Assembly: GCA_940671915.1 (NCBI GenBank)
Contig: CALNVZ010003433.1
Span: 18,820,051 to 18,884,050, forward strand
Source of the DNA: Paracentrotus lividus
Lineage: Eukaryota; Echinodermata; Echinoidea; Camarodonta; Echinidae
Direction: 5' to 3'
DNA: 64,000 nt
The notes below the pieces were generated by a model, which had not been told where the DNA came from, searched no databases, and saw only the letters and a program-made list of their open reading frames with translations. Shown here one piece after another: positions 54,453 through 64,000 of the stretch. How positions within the stretch are numbered: the first letter of the stretch is position 1; each line of letters begins with the position of its first letter. A program made the translations under genes and the position numbers.

Positions 54453-54720
54453 TTCGAAGCGATTACAAGTTGGGTTTGCAGCGAAAAAACGGACGGTCGT
54501 ACTTCTCTCTCTGAATGCTATCGTGTGAAAGAGACCGACCAAAGAATTTCGCGACCATTTACCCGTCTCAGGCCTATCACCTGACCTAAATGAGTGGTTC
54601 CTATTGGATATGAGCTCGACTTACTCACGCGCCGCAGCTATGGAGCGAGATCACTGATGAGCGCTAGCGAGATTATAATCTCAGTTGAAAAGTGGGAGGG
54701 GTGGATATATCCGACTGAGA
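54453..54720 (-). promoter_or_regulatory. Probable promoter region of SAM synthase
   Basis: On the minus strand a CCAAT box lies at 54607-54603, about 150 bases upstream of the ATG. A CpG-rich stretch (54628-54672) and a C-rich run (54690-54700) lie further up. No TATA box at a clear position. The transcription start is not determined. Confidence 0.4.
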
Positions 54721-54851
54721 TTCTCAACTTTGAACAGTTCTTGCAGTCACGAGTGCAATTATTTTTTTTATTAAGTTACCGGTTAGGGTATAGCCTAAAA
54801 AATATTAGATGAATTAAGAAAGAAAGAAATAATGATGGTGATAACAATATT

Positions 54852-55013
54852 TCGTCTGTTGGGAGCCATAAGGGCGTTATTGCATCTTATAGATGTTCCG
54901 TTGAGAGCTATAAGGGCGCTATTACTGTACAAAGTCAATGGTAGTAGCGCCCTTCTGGCTCCAAACGGAACATCCTTGATCTGCAATAGCGCCCTTCTGG
55001 CTCCAAGCCGACG
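54852..55013. mobile_element. Foldback repeat with doubled GGGCGCTATT/GAAGGGCGC motif
   Basis: Left arm TCGTCTGTTGGGAGCCATAA with GATGTTCCGTT; the right arm is the near reverse complement (AACGGAACATC, GGCTCCAAGCCGACGA). Each arm carries two copies of an AGGGCGYTATT motif. Confidence 0.78.
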
Positions 55014-55597
55014 ATTTGCTCCTTTGACAATTAAAGGTATGCCTGTGTGTGAAGCACAAAAAAAAAAACAAAAAAAAAGGAAAGAAGAAAGTGCTAAATA
55101 GGTTAGAGCGCAAAGTCGTAGGCTGCCTATACACTTTCTACATTTTTAACTTCGCAATTATGACTAGTAATCCCACTCGTGTTTCATACCTACCAATGTG
55201 ATAATTAAGGTAGGCCTATAACACACAAATAAATAATAGTAATGAAATATCAGAATAAAAATCCAAAGCCCCCATCCCCTCCCACCATCACCACCACCAT
55301 CGCCATGACCATCACCATTGGACATATATTTTGTTTACCACGAAGTTAAGTATGCCGGGGAAGTAGGGCCTATACGTTGGTTAAAAGAATCAGGAGTGAT
55401 GATAATTATCATGTAAGATATAAATGAAAATGAATGAAGAAAACTAAGTATTGGAAATTGTATTTGTTTATAGGCCCAATTGTAAGCCTATATACCCCTT
55501 TCGGTGTAAAGAGGACTGATGAGTTAACTTTACGGTACCCCCCCCCCCTCCGAGGCAAAATTGAATGATATTCCTGTGATCATGGACACTGTTATTG

Positions 55598-56760
55598 CAC
55601 GGGAGCAGTGGCGTATCTAGGGGGGGGGGCACGTGCCCCGGGCGGAGCTTCAGGGGGCGCAAAAAAAGGAAAAGGAAAACAAAAAACAAAAAAAGAAAGA
55701 AGAAAAAGAAGGGGAAAAAAAGGAGAAGAAGAAAAAGGAGATCGGTGATCCACAGTGAAAATTGGGACCATGTTTCCTCCCATTTTTAATTTTGCCCACC
55801 CCCCCCTACATAGCGACACTAAGTTTAACTTTTTGGCGCCCCAAAGTTTCTAGTTAAAATTTAGGTTTAGTACCTCATGGTTTCGGGTCAATTTTGCGCC
55901 CCCTGTATAGGCCCTATATATTGAAGATCAAATCGAAGCCCTTAACTTCAATTTAGCGTCCTTTTATAAAGGTCGAGATAAATTGCGTGCCTAATTAATT
56001 AAATTTTAAGACCGATTTGACATCCCCTGAGTTTCGATTTAATTTGGAGCCCCCTTAAATAGTTTAAGATCAATATGGCGCCTCAAATTTTAAGATCAAT
56101 TTTTTTTAACTGTCCGTGCTTTTTCTCGCTGACTTTCCTCCCTGTTATAGTCCTTAACCCTCTTCATTGTCAATTGTCTTTGTTTCAATATTTTATGATT
56201 ATTCGGTGTTAAGACATGCATGTTCCTTGCATATTTTATTTAAGTTTAGAGCTGTAGAATTTTTCGCTCGCGCTTCGCGCTCGCATTGTATTATAGGTTT
56301 TAAAAATCATTTGAGGAGGACCCCGGGCCCCAAAAAAAGTTTAAAATTATTATTTTTCCTACTAAAAAAGAATTCGATGCACACAACTCCCAAAACTCTT
56401 TGTGCAATAGGCCTTTTGACACCCAAAGTAAGGCATTTTTAATTGTACCTTCGTTGATAACGAAATCTTATTCATGATTCTTAAATGCAAGATTCGAGTG
56501 GTCCAAGAACTCAAAATTTTCCGCTCGCGCTTCGCACTCGCATTAATTAAAATATTTGTAGAGGAAATAAAATTGAAAAGCTACGTGTATGTATGGACAG
56601 CAAATCATCCTCAGATCTGGCGAATGTATAGACACTGGTACAATTAATAAACTAAAACAAATCGTTGAGCAAACTGGAGTATAGACCGGGGGGGGGGGGG
56701 GCCGCAAAGTCAACATATGCCCCGGGCGCACTTGACCCTAGATACGCCACTGCACGGGAG
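55598..56760. mobile_element. hAT-like element with perfect 8-bp target duplication
   Basis: Element 55606-56752 (1,147 bases) flanked by CACGGGAG on both sides. Inverted ends CAGTGGCGTATCTAGGG. Eight-base duplications and CAG-type ends are hAT hallmarks. The interior contains GGCGCC-type degenerate repeats and two CGCTCGCGCTTCGC blocks (56265-56284, 56522-56541) also found in the array at 58140-61070. No transposase frame, so non-autonomous. Confidence 0.9.
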
Positions 56761-57223
56761 CCCTCTTTTTATACCGTATGACCGAAAGCCAAACAAACAA
56801 ACCCGTCCGAAAAAAAAAAATCAGGCCCATACTGTATACAAAGTCTAATACAGAAAGCATTGTATGCAAAACAGGACTGATTATGTAATATAGTTAGTAA
56901 TAAGAAGACCGTAATAATAAAACTGTTTTTTTTTTTTAATGTTTTTTTTTTCTCTCCCCCCCCCCTCCCACGCTCTCTCTCTCTCTTCTCAATATGTTAT
57001 TATTATTAACAAATTACATTTTGTTGTGTGTTTTGTTTTGATAGGCTACCTTTTTTTGTTCCTTAGAAACAAATTCGTTAAACTTAGTAAAAAAATATTA
57101 GGCCTATATATAGGTATAGTATACAGAGGTTCTAAATGATTTACTTTTCTATGATGATAATGAAGACAAGTACTATTATGTATGTGAAACTACATGTACA
57201 CAAATAGGCTCTAAAGCTCTCGA

Positions 57224-57241
57224 TCGATCGATCGATCGAAA
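57224..57241 (+). repeat. (ATCG)n microsatellite
   Basis: Short run of GATCGATCGATCGATCGA. Confidence 0.9.
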
Positions 57242-57597
57242 AGCAAGCTTGTAGAAATGACCCCCGCAAGATGATTTTTAGAAAATAAAATAGAGAACCG
57301 AAATAATTATCATAGTTATGACTTATTAAAATCAGTAAAAAAAAAAAAATCAATCAATAAATAAAAGATTTTTTGAAAAGGGGAAAGGAAAGAAACAAAC
57401 TGTATTGTTGTTTCATATAGGCCTAGGCCTATCCTTTTTTTCCTCCCCAATATTCACAAGTATAGGTCTATCCCTCTCTGCCTCTTTCTCCGTTATTTAT
57501 TTCTTTTTAATTGATATAATCGTCTACTGCATGGGCACAGTTAGGCCTACCAAAGTGTGGAAATTTTTATTAATTTTTTTTTTCTATTTTTTTATAA

Positions 57598-57768
57598 TAG
57601 GCCTAATAACAATAATGATGTCTTCTTATATAGCGCTCAGGTTTTGCAAATAATTTTGACACATTATTACTCCGGTCATATTTTTAAATTAATGCCGTGA
57701 CCAGGATTGGAACCTGGGCTATATTGCATTGATTACAGGAGCTAGATAGCTATACCAGTGGCGTACTT
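57598..57768 (-). mobile_element. Short tRNA-derived SINE, minus strand
   Basis: Minus strand: A-box-like TAGCTATCTAGC, good B box GGTTCCAATCC (57714-57702), and 3' end AGCGCTATATAAGAAGACAT followed by AT-rich sequence. About 170 bases. Confidence 0.7.
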
Positions 57769-58048
57769 AGCCTGACTATTGTTTGTGCATAATAGTGCCC
57801 CCCCCCCCGTAAGTACGTACGGTACTGTGTCTAATGCTCCAAATTTTATTGTCCGAATCGGATATTCTTTTTGCCCTTGTCCCGTGGGCTTGGCAGCCGC
57901 TGAGCAGCGCCAGATGGACGTTGCTCTATCCCCATCTTGTTGAACGCCAAACAGGGAAGCAACAACTACCATTTTTAACGTCTTTGATATGACGCGGCCG
58001 GGGATCGAACCCACAACCTCCCGATTATCAGGCTAGGTACGCCACTAA
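57769..58048 (-). mobile_element. tRNA-derived SINE with inverted-repeat ends, minus strand
   Basis: Minus strand: GTGGCGTACCTAGCCTGATA, then a perfect B box GGTTCGATCCC (58011-58001), then AAGACGTTAAAAATGGTAGT and GTTGTTGCTTCCCTGTTTGG, a body I recognise from deuterostome SINEs. The 3' end carries TCAGGCTAAGTACGCCAC, the inverted copy of the 5' end. Confidence 0.7.
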
Positions 58049-58139
58049 CCCCCTCGCCCCCTCTCTCTCTCTCTCTTTCCTCATTTCCCTCTTTTCCCTC
58101 CACATTTCTTTTGTTTTGTTTTGTAAAAAAAAGAGAGAG

Positions 58140-61070
58140 ATGGGGCGCAAAATAGACCTAAAATTGGGGGGGGGCGCAAATCAGACAGTAAAACTAAGGG
58201 GGCGCGCCAAATTGGACGCCTTAATTTAGGGGGCCAGAAATCGACTTAATTTAAGGGGGGGGGGGCGCTCAAATCGACATAAACTAGAGGGGTGCCAAAT
58301 TGAACCTTAAACTTAGGGCGCCAAAATCGACCTTAAATTTAGGTGGCGCCAAATCGACGTAAACTAAGGGGCTCCAAATTGACCTTTTGGTAGTCTGGAA
58401 CACTTATAGGGGCGGCCAAATCGACCTTAAATTTAAATAGGGGGTGCCAATCGACCTTAAATTTAGGGGGGGGCGCCAATGCGACATAAATAGCGGGGGA
58501 GCCAAATTGAGCTAAATCGTAGGGGCGCCAAAAATTGACCCGAATCTCAGATAGGGGCGTGTCCAAATTGACCTGAAGCTTGAGGGGGCCGCCTAATTGA
58601 TATAAACTTAGGGCGCCAAATCGACCTAAACCTTAGCGGCTTCTAAATCGACTTTAAAATAAGCAGGGGCGGCCAATGAATGAAGCTTAAGTTGGGGCCA
58701 AATTGACCCCGGAAAACTTTAGATGGGGGCGCACAATCGGACCTTAAACTTAAGGCGCTAAATCGACCTAATTTAGGAGCGCAAAAATCGACCTTAAACT
58801 TAGGACAACAAATCGACCTTAATTTAGGGGGTGCCAAATCGAACTTAAACCTAGAGGGGCGCCAAATGGATCTGAAATATAAGGCGGCCACTATATGTAC
58901 GTCAAAATGTAGGGCAGCAAAAATGATCTGAACTTAAGGGGCGTGAATTGACCTGAGAATAAGGGCGCTGATTACCTGAAGTTAAGGGGTGCCAAATCGA
59001 TGATTAAATTAAAGACGCCAGATGAACTCAAATGTAGGGAAGCCGAATTGACCTGAACTTAGGGTGAAAATTTATAATTAAACTTAGGGGCTCAACTTAT
59101 CCTATTACCTGAAACTAAGGGCCCCAAAAACACACACACAAAAAAACAGAGGGTCTTAAAATGGTCTCTAATCTTAGAAATAGCAAAATTTTAAAATTCC
59201 ACTGCCTCTGGTTTGTATATACATAGCAAAATTTTCGCTCGCGCTTCGGCGCTCGCATAATTTTTTCCCATTGATTTTATTACAATTGCTGTCGAGGAAC
59301 GCGTAAAAATGACCTGTTTTCTAATCATTCGAATGCATCAAAATTTCCGTTCCCTATTCGACACGCCTATGTTTTTCTCTTTTACACAGAATTTACATTA
59401 TGGGATCTAACCGTCAAAACATTTAAATTTACTTGTTTTCACGTACATTTTTTATTTATATTTATTTATTTTCTTTTTTTTATATTATTTATATGTTTTT
59501 TATTTCAAATTTAGTTCAACATATTAGCGGCGTCAATTGAGCTTACACGTAACGGGCGCCAAGAAGACCTGAAACTTATGGGGCACTGAATTGAAGTTAA
59601 GGATGTAAAATCGATTTTAAAATTAGGGGCGCCAAATTGAGCTTACACTTATAGGGCGCCCAAATGATCTGAAACTAAGGGGCGCGAATTAGCCTGAAAC
59701 TAAGGGGGCAACAAATAGGTTTTTAAAATATGTCTCTATATAGATAGAGCAAATTTTCAAAAATGCATGCACCGGTCGTATATACATAGCAAAATTTTCG
59801 TCGCTGCGCTTCGCGCTCGCATTCCCGCCCCCAATGAATTATTACATAGTGTTCCTGAGGAACGCATGAAATGTCCTGTTTTCTAATCATTTGAATACAT
59901 CAAAACTTCCGTTCATGCTTCGCGCTCGCCTGTGTTTTTCCTCTACCAAAATTACATTATCGGATTCTAATCAAAACATTCAATTTATTTGATTCCGTTA
60001 CATTCATTTTTGCATTTCAAATTGACCTAAATCTTAGGGGGCGCCAAATTGAGCTTAAACGTAGGGGCGTCAAATTGACTGAACTTAGGATGCAAATTTA
60101 TCTTAAACTTAGGGGCTCCAATTTATTTGAACTTAGAGAGGTGTGCCGAATTTACCTGAAACTAAGGGCAACAACTTGTATTTGAATATATGGTCTTTAA
60201 AATTTTATTCCTCGGTCTGTATATACATATAGCAAATTTCTTTTCAATGAGTTATTACATTGTGTTCCTGAGGAACGCATGCAATGCCATGTTTTCTCAT
60301 CATTCAAAGACATCAAAATTCCGCTCTCCCTGGTGTTTTTCCTCTGACCATAATTTGCATTATAGGATACTAATCATCAAGACATTTAAATTATTTGAAT
60401 ACACGTTACATTTTTTTGCATTTCCCAGGGGCATCAAATCACCTAATCGTACATGTATGGCGCCAATTCAAACTAACATTTAGGGGGCGCCAAAGATTAG
60501 TTGGCGCCAAATTGAGCTTAAACTTAGGGCGCCAATTTACTTAAACTTAGGGAGGGAAGCAGAAGGATAGATAAGCAGCTAGATAGATAGATTATTCATC
60601 TCTCTTCATAATCATGTAAAATTACTGGGCAACATACGGTCTTTAATTATGGAGGCCAAATTGATCCTAAACTTCAGGTCTCTTATAACAGAGCAAATTT
60701 TCGATCGCGCTTCGCGCTCGCTTCATTCCAAAGAGTTATTACATTGTGCTCTGAGAAATGCATACATGCACGTTTCAGAGATCATCCGATCATCAAATTT
60801 CGCTGCGATTCACGCTCGCCTATTTTTTCTTTCTTGAACCAGATATGAGATTCTGAACAACAAACATCAATATACATTTGTTGATTTCACATTACTGATG
60901 GACAAACTTCACATGATTTATAATGGCTTGCTTTCAAATCGTTTTATGGACAAATTACAGGCACCCGTTTCATGTGCATATTCTGATGAAGAGCTAAACA
61001 AATTGATACCCCTAATTGCTTAGAATCTTTACTTCTTGATCGTAAAGTAGAGGGGGGGGGGGGGGAAATC
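58140..61070. repeat. Degenerate array of about 30-bp GGCGCCAAAT units with a higher-order unit
   Basis: Units of the type GGGGCGCCAAATTGACCT then AAACTTAG repeat with many changes at 58140-59130, 59520-59720, 60025-60180 and 60430-60560. Between them a longer unit recurs about four times: TTCGCTCGCGCTTCGCGCTC, a CCTGAGGAACGCATGAAATG type, CATCAAAATTTCCGTTC, and an ACATTATNGGATTCTAATC type. No open frame of note. Related to the interior of the hAT-like element at 55606-56752. Confidence 0.85.
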
Positions 61071-61856
61071 TGATCGCGCTCGTCGCCTCGTATTTAGAAA
61101 TATTCGTATTTTCATCTATAGCGGTAATACCTAATATACCTAGAAATTCTTTTCCATGAACCCCCATTGGCAAGTATTATATATTAAAAAAAAAAAATAA
61201 AAAAATAATAAAAAAAACTTCAAATAAATTATTATTCAAATCCTTTCAACATACATTAAGCCGTAGGCCTATGCTGGCCTGGCGGGCAGGGGGGGGGGGG
61301 GCCCATATTTTTGAAAAGTACACAGGGGCCGCAATTCACGGTCGGGCCCCGGGGTGCGAAATCCTGGATACGCGCCTGTTAGCTACGCACATTTGTTTTT
61401 TCCGTCGCAGCAACAATTCAAAACCGTTTCAAAGTAGATCGAAATCCGTCTCAATCTGTTTCCCTGATTTGTGTGTATAATTTAATAAAAACAATAGGCC
61501 TGTAATGATTTTTTTGTTTTTAACTGTCTAGATATTATTCAGGGGTGCAGTAAAACAAGAATATGTTTTATTTGTCTAAGGAATCGTTGATATCTATAAA
61601 AATACCGCTCAGTAATATTGTATTTTTAAAGCCCCCCCCCCGCGCCCGCCCGCCCTCCGATCTAAAGAACACGTGCACGTAGCTAGCTGGCTGACAAAGT
61701 AAATCCTCTGTATACTGTAAGCTCTGTGTGAGATTGCGACATCACTCGACTGGAGCTCGCCGCATAGGTGTGAATTACATTCTGAAACGTGGTGCCTAAA
61801 ATGTATCATATTTTGTATATATCTAAAATTAATTATTAATTTGGACTTTCTGGACC

Positions 61857-61930
61857 ATGACGAGCCTACAAATACAAGTGAAATATCGACAGGTTTTACG
61901 AAATCTGAGAACACAAGACCACCGACAACG
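61857..61930 (+). CDS. Candidate first coding exon (weak), possible LYR-like N-terminus
   Basis: ATG at 61857 with A at -3; the frame reads MTSLQIQVKYRQVLRNLRTQ then DHRQR to a donor-like GTGAGT at 61931. The spacing of Tyr-Arg and Leu-Arg resembles the start of small LYR-motif/FMC1 proteins, but this is a short match. No second exon was found to the right. It may be chance. Confidence 0.22.
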
Positions 61931-62256
61931 GTGAGTTCCGAGTTGGGTGTACAGAAAGCGTTTTGTAGTCCCATACATATGCAACATTACATGTTTGTAC
62001 TTGTGTACATTGTAGAAAAAAAAACAACTAACTTTCCCAACTAAGCCTATCATGTTTTTAGAGTTATAATGACTAAAGATTTTGCGTGAAAAGAATGATT
62101 GTTTGACTGTTGAGTCCATAGATCATAGATCATGATGATGACACTCATATGTACGAGATCAATTAAACAGAAGTATATTGAACCTCGTATTGATAAGGTA
62201 CTTTTCGTTGTAGGAAAAAATGAGACCAGATATTAGGTTATAGCTTAACTATACAC

Positions 62257-62284
62257 AGCCCCGTTGCGAAGGCGACGGGGCTGT
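62257..62284. repeat. Hairpin CAGCCCCGT...ACGGGGCTG
   Basis: Perfect 9-base stem with a 10-base loop TGCGAAGGCG. Confidence 0.85.
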
Positions 62285-62440
62285 ACTCCACCACTGCCAT
62301 TTACAGCGAAATATCGCGATGATGAGCGCTCAAGTGATTATATCTGGTCAATTTAATCAATCTATGTAAAAGTTTGTTGTAAGGTTTTCTATGATGTTCA
62401 AGCGTAACAACGCTAAAAATGAAAGTATATAAGAGCTTCT

Positions 62441-62488
62441 GACTTACCAATGAATTTTCCGTTGGCCTTGTCTCTCTCATAGTGTTGG
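62441..62488 (-). CDS. Candidate first coding exon (weak) on the minus strand
   Basis: Reads MATNTMRETRPTENSL from an ATG in good context (GCGATGG) to a consensus donor GTAAGT. A palindromic CRE (TGACGTCA, 62509-62516) lies about 20 bases upstream. No following exon is recognised to the left, where repeats dominate. It would overlap the plus-strand candidate at 61857, so at most one is likely to be real. Confidence 0.28.
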
Positions 62489-62508
62489 TTGCCATCGCTG
62501 CATTTCTA

Positions 62509-62516
62509 TGACGTCA
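62509..62516. promoter_or_regulatory. CRE-type site TGACGTCA
   Basis: Perfect CREB/ATF palindrome just upstream of the minus-strand candidate exon. A second copy lies at 63702-63709. Function not shown. Confidence 0.4.
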
Positions 62517-62616
62517 TTTTACTGTGCGAAGACGTAGGCGAGACAACGCACGCACGGAGAAATATACGTTGATGACTCAATTTTCCTGTATTTTTCTACA
62601 TTATAGTTACTTAATT

Positions 62617-62640
62617 AGCCCGCACACGAAGTGTGCGGCT
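62617..62640. repeat. Hairpin with C-GAA-G apex
   Basis: Stem CCGCACAC/GTGTGCGG with triloop GAA (62628-62630); outer bases extend with one bulge. Confidence 0.85.
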
Positions 62641-63086
62641 ACGCTTTATCGAAATCCGACGGCGATGTGACTTCGAATTTACATAAATTTCCGACGATAC
62701 CTTACTTCTAGTTATAAAACAGCTTATATTATGCAATATAATACTTACGAATCGATCGGAAACTATCGCTTTGTTGGTGAATCTTCTTAAATTATTTGGG
62801 GTCAAAATTTCCAAACTTCTCGAGTAGAACAATTCGTGATCGTAGTTTGTCTTTGTAATACCCATGCGTCATGGATATTGCATGATTAGTCTTTAGACAA
62901 GTCATTACAATCATAATTTTATTTTATTCATTACATGGTAATTAACCAAACAAAAGAGTTACTTAATTAGTAGTCATGAATTTTTTGTTATTTATTTTTG
63001 AGCCCATTTTTCCTTCATCAGCGCTATTTTCATAACGATACTACAAACTATACAAAAAGAACTCTTGATTAAGGCTAATCCAGGGT

Positions 63087-63598
63087 CCCTTTTATTTCCG
63101 CTTTATCAATATGGCGAATCGGGCAGATTTACGATACTGACGAAACCCCCCAAAATCTTCTTATTCTTGGAGCTATTCACATTTGTTTTTATTCACCATA
63201 TTCCGGTTGTATGCTTAGGTAAGTGGCATTGCATGTATGTGTATCATTTGTTATAAACATTTTTTTGGGGGTAAATTTCATCGTTTTATTGGGAAGACGG
63301 TGAGCTTTGGGCCAGATGTATATGTTACTCAGGAGGCCGCCACGAAGTGGCGGCGTCCTGAGGTAAACATATACATGTCACTCAGCCCGACCGTTTTCCC
63401 CATTAGATATTGAAAAAACACACTTAGACTATTATTTATTCAGAATACAATACATGCAATGACACTTACCTCAGCATACATCCGGCAAAAGTATAAGTAA
63501 ATAACACACATTAGCACCCAGAATAAGATGATTTCTTTGGATTTCCGTCTGCCAGAAATTTGTCTGATCGCCAATGTTGATTAAGCTGGAACAAAAGT
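63087..63598. repeat. Large imperfect palindrome, about 250 bp per arm
   Basis: The two arms (63087-63343, 63347-63598) are diverged reverse complements around a GAA centre. Matching pairs include TCAGGAGGCCGCCAC/GTGGCGGCGTCCTGA, GGTAAGTGGCATTGCATGTA against the reverse of GGTAAGTGTCATTGCATGTA, CTTATTCTTGGAGCTA against the reverse of CTTATTCTGGGTGCTA, and ATATGGCGAATC against the reverse of ACATTGGCGATC. No clear target duplication. Confidence 0.85.
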
Positions 63599-64000
63599 AG
63601 TTCGTGCGCATGCGCGTATGAATATTTATTAAAAAGACGTTATCTTTTCCAGCAATCCATGCACTGTACGCACATCGACAAGGCGCTATGAATATTATTT
63701 ATGACGTCATACCTTTCCGGCACCGGGACTCAAATCCCATCTCTCATGATATCTACCTTTCTGACTGGCAGGACGTCACTAATTCATGAATATTCATATT
63801 CTTTACGTTTCTACCAATTTTTTTTTAGACCTTGAGTAAGCCTTTGATCAAGAAGTTCAGTTTGTATAGTTTTAAGTTCATTACGAAAAAGGCGACGCAA
63901 GAAAAATGTGTTCAAATAAAATAACAAATAATTCATGACTATTCATGTAATCAATCTCATTTGTTTTGGTTAATTACCAAATAATGAAATAAAAACATAA
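63599..64000. other. Window end, no gene seen
   Basis: Holds a tRNA-like B box on the minus strand (GGATTTGAGTCCCGG at about 63720-63735) that may be a SINE remnant, and a CRE-type TGACGTCA at 63702-63709. Otherwise AT-rich. Confidence 0.4.

Noticed and set aside
57767..61378. A single large hAT element from CAGTGGCGTACTTAG to the GGATACGCGCCTG-like end
   Set aside because: The flanking eight bases do not match and the right end is poor; the region is better described as SINEs plus a degenerate array.
1..64000. CRISPR array, phage or bacterial operon
   Set aside because: No regular spacer-repeat pattern, and the gene structure is clearly eukaryotic.

Overview
The window looks like echinoderm nuclear DNA, most likely a sea urchin. 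Intron-rich genes with consensus GT-AG splice sites sit in AT-rich sequence full of short inverted-repeat transposons, tRNA-derived SINEs, microsatellites and long G runs. The left gene matches the sea urchin extracellular matrix protein ECM3, a member of the FRAS1/FREM family. The species call is inference; the gene families are read from the translation.

Region 1 (1-28177, + strand) is the 3' part of the ECM3/FREM2-like gene. I traced 31 coding exons whose reading phases join without conflict, apart from one extra base in exon 13. They encode about 2,209 residues: CSPG (NG2-type) repeats, five Calx-beta domains, a long conserved FRAS/FREM C-terminal region, a furin-type site (RYKR), one membrane segment, a basic cytoplasmic tail and a C-terminal TEV that fits a class I PDZ ligand. 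The 5' part of the gene lies outside the window.

Region 2 (28178-39015) lies between two convergent genes. It holds the probable 3' UTRs of both and at least six inverted-repeat elements.

Region 3 (39016-54452, - strand) is a complete S-adenosylmethionine synthase gene (MAT2A/metK family): eight coding exons, 392 residues, with all key motifs. Its introns hold a truncated LINE, three TTAA-flanked elements and several foldback elements.

Region 4 (54453-64000) is mostly repeats: a foldback, an hAT-like element with a perfect 8-bp target duplication, two minus-strand SINEs, a long degenerate array of about 30-bp units, and a palindrome of roughly 510 bp. Two weak first-exon candidates (61857-61930 +, 62441-62488 -) are the only hints of further genes.

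The two real genes are not obviously related in function: one is a secreted or membrane-anchored matrix protein, the other a core methyl-donor enzyme. I found no operon, CRISPR array or convincing new multi-gene system. The most notable features are the dense transposon record (including a clean nested insertion), the exon-13 frameshift, a duplicated exon 3' end, and recurrent hairpins tipped by C-GAA-G.
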